Below are positions 17,738 to 25,735 of a stretch of 64,000 bases of DNA, in pieces. The translations under genes and the position numbers were made by a program. This DNA comes from Dyadobacter sp. CY323 (lineage in GTDB: Bacteria; Bacteroidota; Bacteroidia; Cytophagales; Spirosomataceae): NCBI RefSeq assembly GCF_021390245.1, contig NZ_JAJUXH010000002.1, positions 587,720 to 651,719 on the forward strand, in the 5' to 3' direction. Every line of letters begins with the position of its first letter. Position 1 is the stretch's first letter. A model generated the notes under the pieces. That model saw only the letters and a list, made by a program, of their open reading frames with translations, did not search any database and was not told the DNA's origin.

Positions 17738-20700
17738 TCACCCAACCGCCATCTTCGCCATCTCCTTCCAGATATAATGCGGAGCTGACTCGCGCAATGC
17801 CCAATTGATACTCATAGGCTTCGCTCCATAATGGTCGATATAATACGCCAGGCCAAGGAAGACATAGGCAACTGTATTATTGAATTCATCATTGTTCTTC
17901 TCCCGCACAAAAAGAAGAATCGATTTTCCCGTTTGCTTTTGTTTTACATATGACAGCCCCTTGCCGGTTTCAGGCCTGGCGGTGTTCTGAGATTGCCAGT
18001 GAAAGATCTTTTCACTGACCGCGTAATCGTTATACAATGTGGTCGGAGAGTAATTTGCTTCTGTCTTTTCTAGCGTTATGAGCAGCAATTCGGCATTCTT
18101 CGCTTCCAGGTTTACGACCCCTTCCCGGTTGCTGGATTTCCTTTCAAATGTGCTTTCTCCGAAAGCGGCCAAGATCTGTTCTCTCGAATATCGACTATGT
18201 ACTTTGATCGGTTGAACGAAAGGCAGATCAGCGTCCATTTCGATGTGCGCAATTCTGTCGATAACGAGTTCGAGCAGCTCGGCCATTTCACTGACTAGCT
18301 GTTCATTTCTTCCAATTTTTGCAATACTTGCCGATAGGTCCTCTGCTCCGCCTGGGCTTTGCCAAAAGTCGTAGTGAAGCATGGTGAGCATTAACTTTTC
18401 ATGATCGGGCAACGCATTTACATCTACCTGAAACTTCTGCTTCGCCATCCTTAGAATAAATGACAAATAGCTAAATGAATTACAGCAGAGCCATTTTTTC
18501 AGTATCGTGCGCTTTGTCTCCTCCTCATTGATTGGCGAAAGAACATCCAACCGTTTCGCCAACTGACAGAGTCTGCTCCAAGTCGCTCGCTTGTAAATCG
18601 CTTGCAGCGGAATGTTATGGAACGCGACAAAGTTTTTAAGCGATAAAGGCAGTGTGGTTTGATGCCGAAAATTGGCGACTTTGGCAACTAGCTGATTCGT
18701 ATTGAGCTGGGTCGCTGACCGTATATTTTTTAGAATGATTTCCTTTGCCTTCTTTTCCAAAACAATGGAGCATCCCAACGGCAGATGTGGAAAATCACGT
18801 TCGAGCTCTTCCAGCGTGGAAGTATTGGTTTTACCTATGAGCGCCCTGAACTTACCTTGAAAATCGTATTCCGGCCGGGCATTGCCAACAAAGTCAAGAA
18901 CAGTCAGGCACTCCTTACCTTCTGCCAGTCGCAAACCCCTACCAAGTTGTTGAAGAAACACGGTCAAACTTTCGGTAGGTCGTAAAAACAGCACTGTGTC
19001 AATTTCCGGGATATCGACACCCTCATTGAAAATATCAACTACGAAGAGGTAATTGATATCCTTTCGCAACAATTTAGATTTGATGGTGGATCTCAGTTCT
19101 TCACGGTCGCCTCCGCTGATCAGGTAATCCGCTTTTAGCCCAGCCAATAAAAACTTTTCCGCCATGTAAATGGCGTGTTCCCGAGTTACGCAAAAACCCA
19201 GTGCCCTGACATCCTCATAGTCTGTGAGATAGTTTCTGCAATGATTAATTATTTCTCCCACGCGAAGATCATTGTGCGTGTAAATTTTCGTCAGCTCGCT
19301 TGGGAGATAGCGTCCATTCTGCCAGGTCGCATTAGATAAATCTGTACTGTCGCTAATGCCAAAATATTGAAATGGACAAAGCAATTTCCTGTTCATCGCC
19401 TCGGGCAACCTAATTTCGGCTGCAATTGTATCGCAAAAATCCGCCAGAATATCAGCCCCGTCTGTACGTTCGGGAGTCGCGGTTAAGCCAAGAAGCACCT
19501 TCGGCTCAAATTTATTTAGAATTGGGCGGTAGCTATTTGCGGCAATGTGGTGCACTTCATCAACGATAATGAAGTCATAATAGCTTTCCGAAAGCGGTAG
19601 CTCCTCAATGCGATTTGCAAGAGTCATCACGGAGGCAAACACAACATCGTAGTTGTCTGGCTCAATGCCGTCAACCCAGAGATCGCCAAAGTTGTTGTCA
19701 CGTAGAATGCCCGCAAACGTTGCCCTTGCCTGCATCAGTATCTCCTTTCTGTGTGCAACGAAAAGCAGTCTCGCGTGGGGCTGCGTTTTAAGAAAGTTCT
19801 TGAAATCAAATGCCGAGACTACCGTTTTGCCTGTACCGGTCGCAGCGACAATCAAGTTTCTATTCCTATTATGAATTTGCCTCTCCGCTTGAAGCTTTTC
19901 TAAAATTTCTTCCTGAAATGGTAAAGGCGTTATATCAAAGAAAAAAGACCTTTCGATTTGACCTTTGTTCTTCTCTCTACCGAGTGCTACTTTCAATTTC
20001 TTGGAATGTTCTCCTCGTCGGAAGTATTCGAACTCTCGGTCTTGCCAATACGTCTCGAAAGTTTTTGCAAACTTGTCGATGATGTGGCCAACTTCCTGAG
20101 TCGTCACTTTCAAGTTCCATTCTAAGCCGCTGGTTAATGCAGTCCTAGAAAGATTGGCTGAGCCAATGTAGCCGGTATTGAAGCCAGTGTTTCGAAAGAA
20201 TAGGTAAGATTTGGCATGTAGCCGTTCATTTTTTGTGTTATATGAAATCTTCACCTCGCAATTAGGTAGCCCCGCTAAAAACTCCACTGCTCTCAAGTCT
20301 GTTGCACCCATGTAGGAGGTGGTGATGATTTTAAGAGGGTTACCTCGACGGGTAAATTCTTCAAGTTCCTTCTGGAAAATTCTAATACCCGACCATTTAA
20401 TGAAGGAAACAAGGAAGTATATCTTATCAGCTGACAGTATTTCTTTTTTCAACTCACTTTCGAGCGAAAGCCCGACATTGGAACCTGTGAATAACTCGCT
20501 TTGTCCTAGGCCTGTAAATGGGGTTATTTCCTTGATATGGTTTTCAAAATCAGAGAAAGGGGCATCCATTTTCGCGAATACAGCATTCAGGATTTTCCCA
20601 TTTATCGAAACCAAATCATCATCGAAATCTGTGTGATCCAACTCGGTTCGAAGTACCCTGATGATTTTGTTTGACAATTCGATTTGATATTCAATACTAT

Positions 20701-20881
20701 CATCTCCCGATATCAAACTTAGACCGTAGTTCAAAAGGCGACTTACATGCTGACTAAGCACGCGAGCGACCTCACTCTTTTCGACAGGTGTTTCCTTTAC
20801 AAAGAATTGTTGTTTATCGAGGGAGCTTATCTTTGAAGCGATGAGCTTGGTGATCAAATTCTCGTAAAGGCCTTGCTGCAT
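17738..20881 (-). CDS. PLD-like nuclease / superfamily 2 helicase / DUF3427 fusion
   Basis: 1,047 residues. N-terminal regulatory part (1-140), then a phospholipase-D-type nuclease domain with one HxK..GSANLS motif (LHAKSY...GYIGSANLS, about 218-243). Next is an SF2 helicase core: Walker A AATGTGKT (about 350), DEVHH box, TATPER and motif VI QQLGRGLRL. The last ~350 residues are DUF3427-like. This combination is seen in restriction-like and other defence loci and would act on double-stranded DNA, translocating and cutting it. Transcribed divergently from the PD-(D/E)XK gene, with 114 bases between starts that must hold both promoters. Confidence 0.88.
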   Translation of the reverse strand: MQQGLYENLITKLIASKISSLDKQQFFVKETPVEKSEVARVLSQHVSRLLNYGLSLISGDDSIEYQIELSNKIIRVLRTELDHTDFDDDLVSINGKILNAVFAKMDAPFSDFENHIKEITPFTGLGQSELFTGSNVGLSLESELKKEILSADKIYFLVSFIKWSGIRIFQKELEEFTRRGNPLKIITTSYMGATDLRAVEFLAGLPNCEVKISYNTKNERLHAKSYLFFRNTGFNTGYIGSANLSRTALTSGLEWNLKVTTQEVGHIIDKFAKTFETYWQDREFEYFRRGEHSKKLKVALGREKNKGQIERSFFFDITPLPFQEEILEKLQAERQIHNRNRNLIVAATGTGKTVVSAFDFKNFLKTQPHARLLFVAHRKEILMQARATFAGILRDNNFGDLWVDGIEPDNYDVVFASVMTLANRIEELPLSESYYDFIIVDEVHHIAANSYRPILNKFEPKVLLGLTATPERTDGADILADFCDTIAAEIRLPEAMNRKLLCPFQYFGISDSTDLSNATWQNGRYLPSELTKIYTHNDLRVGEIINHCRNYLTDYEDVRALGFCVTREHAIYMAEKFLLAGLKADYLISGGDREELRSTIKSKLLRKDINYLFVVDIFNEGVDIPEIDTVLFLRPTESLTVFLQQLGRGLRLAEGKECLTVLDFVGNARPEYDFQGKFRALIGKTNTSTLEELERDFPHLPLGCSIVLEKKAKEIILKNIRSATQLNTNQLVAKVANFRHQTTLPLSLKNFVAFHNIPLQAIYKRATWSRLCQLAKRLDVLSPINEEETKRTILKKWLCCNSFSYLSFILRMAKQKFQVDVNALPDHEKLMLTMLHYDFWQSPGGAEDLSASIAKIGRNEQLVSEMAELLELVIDRIAHIEMDADLPFVQPIKVHSRYSREQILAAFGESTFERKSSNREGVVNLEAKNAELLLITLEKTEANYSPTTLYNDYAVSEKIFHWQSQNTARPETGKGLSYVKQKQTGKSILLFVREKNNDEFNNTVAYVFLGLAYYIDHYGAKPMSINWALRESAPHYIWKEMAKMAVG

Positions 20882-20995
20882 GGGGCGGGTTTGGAAAAGT
20901 ACTTAGCTAATGTTGCAAAAAACAATTTGACAAAGAGTCAGTTTGGTTGGTCTTAACAACGTAGATTGAGTTAAATATTACTCTCTGCAAAACTT

Positions 20996-22054
20996 ATGAA
21001 AGAAACTCAAACCCCAAATATCTTTAGATTGGCCACAAAGGAATTATCCCAAGATGGCTTTTTTGCATGGCTATTGCAATGGGCCGATCAAAACTTTGAA
21101 CATATTAATAGTGACTTGAATCATACTGCTCAAGATTTCGTGAGGAGGCTGATTGGACAAACCGATAATTACGCCGTTACTACGGTAGTAGCTGGTAGGC
21201 AATGGCACAATATAGATGTATGGGCAGAAGTTAATGGTGAGTATTTCATATGCATAGAAGATAAAACCAACACTAGCAGGCACTCTAATCAACTCACCCG
21301 TTACAAAAAGCTTGTGGAAGACGAGTACGATGGCAAGCCGCATACGCTCATATTTATATATCTAAAAACTGGGAATGAAAGCCTTTCATCTCTAGGGCTA
21401 ATTGCTAACAAAGAGGGATATGAGACGATTGACAGGGCGATAGTACTAGAAATACTTAATAGGCGTCAGGTAAACAATGATATCTTCAACGACTTTCGAT
21501 CGTACTTGACACAATTGCAGGAGTTAACGAATTCGTGCTCTAATCTTAGGGCAATAAACACTGACGAAAGTGCCGCCCAAGGGTTCTACCTTAATTTACA
21601 AAAGATTATCCCTGAATGGACTGATTGGAACTATGTATCGAATCCTACTGGCGGTTTTTGGGGATTTTGGTATCACTGGGTACAGATTAATGACTTTAAA
21701 TTGTATATCCAGATTGAAAATAAGATTAAGGTTGATTTACAGGTCAAAATCAAAATTGAAGGCAAGGCACCAAGTATCGACTATTTAAACCAGCTATGTT
21801 CCCAGCTAGGAGAATTAGCGTCTAGACATGGACTCCTGGTCGCCAGGCCCAAAAAATTTAGTCTAGGGAATACATCGACGCTCGCGATTGTTGTGAATGC
21901 TTTTCCATCGGCTTCTGACGAAGAGATCGATTTGTCGCATATCTTAAACAATCTTCAAAACCTCCAGCAAGTACTGGATGAATATGCCTTGATAGCTGGC
22001 AGTAAGGAGAATGTGGAAATACCCAAGATGAGTCGCGATGTAGCGAGTGACTAG
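20996..22054 (+). CDS. PD-(D/E)XK nuclease family protein
   Basis: 352 residues. The N-terminal domain has the PD-(D/E)XK arrangement Asp74 (NIDVWAEV), Glu88 and Lys90 (ICIEDKTN), preceded by the helical DGFFAWLLQWAD motif common to this superfamily of nucleases found with phage-resistance genes. The C-terminal half contains a WGFWYHW segment and a soluble alpha/beta region of unknown role. Divergent from the helicase gene. The two probably form a functional pair in DNA cleavage, but no experimental type name can be given from sequence alone. Confidence 0.78.
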   Translation: MKETQTPNIFRLATKELSQDGFFAWLLQWADQNFEHINSDLNHTAQDFVRRLIGQTDNYAVTTVVAGRQWHNIDVWAEVNGEYFICIEDKTNTSRHSNQLTRYKKLVEDEYDGKPHTLIFIYLKTGNESLSSLGLIANKEGYETIDRAIVLEILNRRQVNNDIFNDFRSYLTQLQELTNSCSNLRAINTDESAAQGFYLNLQKIIPEWTDWNYVSNPTGGFWGFWYHWVQINDFKLYIQIENKIKVDLQVKIKIEGKAPSIDYLNQLCSQLGELASRHGLLVARPKKFSLGNTSTLAIVVNAFPSASDEEIDLSHILNNLQNLQQVLDEYALIAGSKENVEIPKMSRDVASD

Positions 22055-22270
22055 ATCAGCCGAAAATCCAATCAAAACCAACGCGAATACTATCCCATAT
22101 CTCTGCACGCTTAAATGAATTTTTTTTAGGTTTGCGAAGACGGTGGCTTCTGTAAGCAGACATAAACATACCAGCTAAAAGCCAGATGGGCTGAATAGAT
22201 TGCGCTGAATCGAAAAATAATCGAAGTTTGAAAAAAGGAAAGGTAAAATAGAACTTTGACACAATTGCCG
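22055..22270. other. Spacer without a supportable gene
   Basis: A short leftward open frame exists (22056-22283) but it has no motif and overlaps the methyltransferase start. No terminator is obvious after the nuclease gene. Confidence 0.4.
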
Positions 22271-22852
22271 ATGGACAAATCAAACGGATACGAAATCTAC
22301 GCTACAACATTCATTTGCTGCCGCTCGAAAGGCATCAATGGAGTCGGTACGGCATCGGTGCGGCGCTGGGCAAGGTTACTACCTTCAAATGCGACGGTAC
22401 TGGATATAGGTTGTGGCATAGGCGACCCGATTTCGAAGACATTGGTAGATGAAGGTTTGAACATTTATGGCATCGATGCCTCACCTTCAATGGTTCAAAT
22501 CTTCAAGCAGAACTCCCCAAATAGTACCGTCGTCTGTGAGGCCGTGGAAGATTCCTCGTTGTTCAACCGGCAGTTTGATGCCATCATTGCCTGGGGGCTA
22601 ATGTTCCTTTTGCCGGAAGAAATACAGGAAATGGTGATTCGAAAAATGGCAAATGCGTTGTTCACGGGAAGAAAGTTGCTATTTACGGCTCCTTCTCAGA
22701 AAATGAAGTGGAACGATGCCATCACAGAAATAGAATCGCTATCGCTTGGAGCGGAGAGATACAATGAATTACTAGCTGCATCGGGACTTTCGCTCATCGA
22801 GGAATTCGAGGATGAAGGGGACAACCATTACTATTCTGCGGAAAAGCGTTAG
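22271..22852 (+). CDS. Class I SAM-dependent methyltransferase (island copy)
   Basis: 193 residues from ATG 22271, the start that matches the paralog at 30426. The SAM-binding motif I is VLDIGCGIGDP; the acidic end of strand 2 is IYGIDASPSMV and motif IV is FDAIIAWGLMFLLP. These fit the small-molecule methyltransferase group of the UbiE/Methyltransf_25 type. The substrate is unknown. Closely related at DNA and protein level to 30426-31013, with a third truncated copy at 38499. The gene has no obvious partner here and probably entered the island by duplication. Confidence 0.82.
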   Translation: MDKSNGYEIYATTFICCRSKGINGVGTASVRRWARLLPSNATVLDIGCGIGDPISKTLVDEGLNIYGIDASPSMVQIFKQNSPNSTVVCEAVEDSSLFNRQFDAIIAWGLMFLLPEEIQEMVIRKMANALFTGRKLLFTAPSQKMKWNDAITEIESLSLGAERYNELLAASGLSLIEEFEDEGDNHYYSAEKR

Positions 22853-22855
22853 GTC

Positions 22856-23069
22856 GAACCACTTTCCAATCAGCACCGGGTAGTGTCGCAACAACTCTAC
22901 CCCGCATTCCCTCGCTGACCAGACGACCAAGAAAGGCAGCAAACGGTTCAATGTTCTGTTCCACACTGGCTTTTTCCAATGACTCAGAATGACCGCAATC
23001 CGTTTTTGCGGCACATCGTGCAGGAAGTGAATGGCCTCTGCAAATCTCCTCGTGGTGTTGCCATATCAA
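22856..23069 (-). pseudogene. Decayed gene fragment, possibly Fic family C-terminus
   Basis: Leftward translation gives a stretch SLEKASVEQNIEPFAAFLG followed by RLVSEGMRGRVVATLPGADW. It resembles the segment after the catalytic domain in some Fic proteins, with no catalytic HPFxxGNG motif and no proper start or stop. Together with the broken antitoxin next to it, it looks like debris of a toxin-antitoxin module. The family match is tentative. Confidence 0.35.
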
Positions 23070-23209
23070 TCTACCAAATCATGCGGTGGTTAATCAATTG
23101 AATGTTGTTGTGTCAATACTATTCAATCGCGTTGTGGTATTTCTATTAAATCGCGTTGTGATAGTCTTATTAGATGATGCGGGAAAGGAATAACTTGAAT
23201 AGTGAACTG

Positions 23210-23265
23210 TACCTGATCAGGTATAATCCAACGAAATGGGTACGTTTTATACCTTATCAGGTATA
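23210..23265 (+). promoter_or_regulatory. Paired operator palindromes of the antitoxin gene
   Basis: TACCTGATCAGGTA at 23210-23223 is a perfect palindrome. ATACCTTATCAGGTAT at 23250-23265 is a second, near-perfect copy, spaced 41 bases centre to centre. They flank the start of a Xre-type antitoxin and probably are its autoregulatory sites. Confidence 0.6.
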
Positions 23266-23470
23266 TGTTTGTCTAGCTTCCAAGCATTTTTTAAAGAAGG
23301 GCGTAAAGCAGTTGGACTTACGCAGGAAGAACTTGCTTTCAAAGCAGGTGTCGGTCTACGCTTTATTCGCGACTTGGAACAAGGGAAGAAAACGCTTCGA
23401 TTTGATAAGGTTAATTAGGTTCTATCGCTACTCGGAAGGAAGTGGGTGGCAGATCTCAGACGGTAATTAG
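23236..23470 (+). pseudogene. Y4mF/HipB-type Xre antitoxin with premature stop
   Basis: The frame from 23236 encodes a helix-turn-helix core (EGRKAVGLTQEELAFKAGVG then LRFIRDLEQGKKTLRFDKVN), typical of Y4mF/HipB antitoxins. It ends at TAG 23416-23418, where homologs have a glutamine (KVNQVLxLxG). Translation in the same frame continues VLSLLGRKWVADLRR to 23470, so one base change (CAG to TAG) broke the gene. The usual HipA-like partner is absent downstream. The operator palindromes overlap its start. Confidence 0.65.
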
Positions 23471-23551
23471 GAGAGAAAGAATATCAGTTGACGCAATGAA
23501 CCAGTGAAATGGCTTGATCGAAAATGTAAGCAAAATTGTTTATATTCATAT

Positions 23552-24004
23552 ATGGATAGGCAGTTTGAAAAATACAAGGGTATACACCCAGGATTCGTTC
23601 TTGAGCGCGAACTAAAAAAGCGATCAATCAAGCAGCGTCCTTTTGCCCTATCTATTGCTGAACATCCACAGAGCTTTAACGCTATTATCAAAGGAAAACG
23701 CAGCCTGAGTACCGCGCTGGCACTTAAAATCGAAAAGGGGCTAGATCTTGACGAGGGTACATTTGTAATGCTTCAAGCATACTATGACATCAAGAAGGAG
23801 AAGGAAAAACAATTAAAGCTGACTCCTAATTTGATGATATTAAGAAAGTCACTGTTCTGGGATACCGACGTTGACCGCATTGATTGGGAGAAACAAGCAA
23901 AGGCTGTTATTGAAAGGGTCTTTGAACGCGGGAATAATGATGAGAAAGAGGAAATGACAAGGTTTTATGGACAAGCAAAAATTCAATCGGTGCTTGCCGG
24001 TTAA
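23552..24004 (+). CDS. HigA-like antitoxin protein without toxin
   Basis: 150 residues from ATG 23552; the frame is open to 23504 but the family start is near MDRQFEKYKGIHPG. The N-terminal lambda-repressor-like helix-turn-helix (PGFVLERELKKRSIKQRPFA, then HPQSFNAIIKGKRSLSTALA) is followed by a helical extension. The ending ERVFERGNNDEKEEMTRFYG is seen in antitoxins that normally precede an AbiEii-type nucleotidyltransferase toxin. No such toxin follows; the next gene is unrelated. It may be an orphan regulator, or an antitoxin that protects against toxins carried elsewhere. Confidence 0.7.
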   Translation: MDRQFEKYKGIHPGFVLERELKKRSIKQRPFALSIAEHPQSFNAIIKGKRSLSTALALKIEKGLDLDEGTFVMLQAYYDIKKEKEKQLKLTPNLMILRKSLFWDTDVDRIDWEKQAKAVIERVFERGNNDEKEEMTRFYGQAKIQSVLAG

Positions 24005-24033
24005 AAGAATAAAACACGTGTACTAAAATCGGA

Positions 24034-24405
24034 ATGAATAAATACCAGGGGCAGCGACTTACAGAATACATTTACTATGCCGACGTTACTATACAAGCAG
24101 TGATTAGTGCTGACTTTACATTTATCGATGGTGCTGGCTGGTATGAGCTTTATCAGTATAATTATGATCAAAGCTTTTGGAGACTAGATAGATTTGATAA
24201 GCTGCAAGAGCTATTTTTTGTCAAACTTCCTTCCAAGAATGATTGGGCTAACTACAATTCGCAAGAGTTGCAAATCGAGTTATTAGTAAAAACGAGAGGA
24301 TTTACAACTATGCCGTGTATATGGCAGGGCTGTGCAAAACTTACTCTTCAGGGACTCGCCTATTGCGAAAGGCACGCTTACTCTGAAATGGGAATCAGAA
24401 AATAA
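24034..24405 (+). CDS. Small zinc-knuckle-like protein of unknown function
   Basis: 123 residues, cytoplasmic, not recognised. It is rich in aromatic residues, and the C-terminus has a CxxxxC..CxxH cluster (CIWQGC...YCERHAY) that could bind zinc. It begins 29 bases after the HigA-like gene and may be co-transcribed with it. It occupies the place of a toxin but shows no known toxin motif. Last gene of the island before the right end. Confidence 0.6.
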   Translation: MNKYQGQRLTEYIYYADVTIQAVISADFTFIDGAGWYELYQYNYDQSFWRLDRFDKLQELFFVKLPSKNDWANYNSQELQIELLVKTRGFTTMPCIWQGCAKLTLQGLAYCERHAYSEMGIRK

Positions 24406-24653
24406 CTATCGTAGCGAAGTACTCATTTTACATACAACAAACCCGTTGTCAAAGAATTTTAAAGTTCGTATTTTTACCTAACAAAATCGCAGTTGCCACC
24501 ACCAAATCCACAGGCATTTTCCAAACTTTGAACACCTAAAAACCACCCGAAAACTCACTCAAAAACTAGCGAAAATCCACCCCTAAACCGAGCAATTTTC
24601 GCTAAAAGAATTATACATAACAAATATACTGTTGTACTATATGTATAAAAAAT
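24406..24653. other. Non-coding right-end segment of the island
   Basis: About 250 AT-rich bases with no supportable gene. It leads into the right subterminal repeat. Confidence 0.5.
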
Positions 24654-24673
24654 AGTGAGTCTTTCGTGTAGTT
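24654..24673 (+). repeat. Right subterminal repeat of the island
   Basis: agtgagtctttcgtgtagtt, identical to 4803-4822. It lies 52 bases inside the right attachment repeat; the left copy lies 104 bases inside attL. Likely an integrase arm site. Confidence 0.6.
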
Positions 24674-24725
24674 TACCTCAAATAAAGGAGACAAAACCTT
24701 GATTACGAGTCGATTAAAGGCAAAG

Positions 24726-24745
24726 TTCGAGACCCGTCTCCCTCC
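24726..24745 (+). repeat. Right attachment repeat (attR)
   Basis: ttcgagacccgtctccctcc, identical to the 3' end of tRNA-His at 4679-4698. The sequence to the left shares nothing further with the tRNA, so only a 3' fragment is duplicated. Confidence 0.85.
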
Positions 24746-24785
24746 TAGGCTCTTGAAAAGTTTTCAAAGTAGAAAGGATCAATTT

Positions 24786-25031
24786 CTAGACAATTTTAAT
24801 ACGCACCGGGCCCTTGATATTCTCAACATCAACAGGCATTCCCTTTTGTGTTATTACTACGCTACCTTTATTATGCAAATCAATTGCTACCTCGCGGACA
24901 TCTTCCATATGCTTACGCCAGTCGTCAGGAAATAACATGCGTGCAATTTCAGACGGACAAGTACTTTTCTCAGCGCCCCGATGAATGGCAGTAGATAGGA
25001 TGGTTGTTGCTATTTCGTCGTAATGCTGCAT
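24786..25031 (-). CDS. DUF3253 protein
   Basis: 81 residues. The motifs CPSEIARMLFPDDWRKHMEDV, then REVAIDL, SVVITQKGMPVDVE and GPVRIKI match the small DUF3253 family. This is a winged-helix-like protein widespread in bacteria, with no assigned function. First chromosomal gene right of the island; length is usual for the family. Confidence 0.85.
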   Translation of the reverse strand: MQHYDEIATTILSTAIHRGAEKSTCPSEIARMLFPDDWRKHMEDVREVAIDLHNKGSVVITQKGMPVDVENIKGPVRIKIV

Positions 25032-25088
25032 GTGTATGCTATTGGAATAGGTTTTAACAAATTAAACTATTCCGAAATCCTAAACAAC

Positions 25089-25721
25089 TTAATCCCGTAC
25101 CAGACGAACCGAGAGTCCGGAAGAAACTCCGACATTCCAACGGAACGCTTTCTTTAAATTTTTCTTATTGCTACTGGGAGGACCACCGTAGTGAAAGTTC
25201 CACCCCCAGGCTGCATCACCGGAATTAGTAGGCGTGGACGTCCAAAAGACACCGAGAATACCTTGCGTCAAATAACTACCATCAGGTCTTCGGTGACCTC
25301 CCGCAGGCGCATCGAAACCACTGCTGTTCGTGCCGTTACCCTCTTCATTCCAGCTTTTGACGCTTTTTAGAGCATCACCGGCCTTGTCAGTACCGCCAAA
25401 CTGATTCACAAGCATAGCCCATTCGCTATCCGTCGGTAAATGCCAATCGCGGGGACAGGCTTTCTTCGCTGCCTCCCAAGTGTAAAGCAAGCCCAGCTCT
25501 TTTCGATTATTCTCATTGTCATCATAAGCATAGCTACCTGCCACCTTATAGTTCAGGTTTTGAGCCATCCAGGTAACCGTTTTGCCCGTCGAAGAATCTT
25601 TAAAGCTGATCGTTTTATACGTTTGACCATCCCGCACGTCAGTGAAGTTGCCGGTAGGTTGGGTACTTCCCTCTTGTGTGAAAAACAAGGTAGCGAGTAC
25701 GTTAAAGATATATTGTTTCAT
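25089..25721 (-). CDS. Exported FISUMP-domain protein
   Basis: 210 residues from ATG 25721 (a possible earlier ATG at 25742 overlaps the upstream stop but gives a less typical leader). A weak N-terminal signal (MKQYIFNVLATLFF) precedes the FISUMP domain: DVRDGQTYKTISF, TWMAQNLNY, LYTWEAAKKACPRDWHLPTD, GGHRRPDGSY and WNVGVSSGLSVRLVRD. The domain is common in surface proteins of Fibrobacteres and Bacteroidota; its role is unknown. The gene directly follows the Asp-box protein gene (15 bases between), so they are probably one transcript. Confidence 0.85.
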   Translation of the reverse strand: MKQYIFNVLATLFFTQEGSTQPTGNFTDVRDGQTYKTISFKDSSTGKTVTWMAQNLNYKVAGSYAYDDNENNRKELGLLYTWEAAKKACPRDWHLPTDSEWAMLVNQFGGTDKAGDALKSVKSWNEEGNGTNSSGFDAPAGGHRRPDGSYLTQGILGVFWTSTPTNSGDAAWGWNFHYGGPPSSNKKNLKKAFRWNVGVSSGLSVRLVRD

Positions 25722-25735
25722 CAGTTTGGAGCCTT

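Larger units (their letters stand above)
4679..24745. mobile_element. Integrative mobilizable island in tRNA-His
   Basis: Bounded by direct repeats of the tRNA-His 3' end (ttcgagacccgtctccctcc at 4679-4698 and 24726-24745). A tyrosine integrase lies just inside the left end, and a relaxase/MobC pair with a candidate oriT inside it. No conjugation (type IV secretion) genes are visible, so it would need a helper for transfer. Cargo is almost wholly conflict-type: an ABC three-component-like operon, RES toxin, nucleases, helicase, methyltransferase and decayed antitoxins. Several pieces inside it (SDR fragment, antitoxin with a stop, small-gene tail) are broken, so parts of it are old or mosaic. 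Confidence 0.85.

Noticed and set aside
22271..22852. Methyltransferase as the modification subunit of a restriction system
   Set aside because: Motif IV lacks the DNA-methyltransferase NPPY/DPPY or PCQ signatures and the paralog sits with metabolic genes; it is a small-molecule type.
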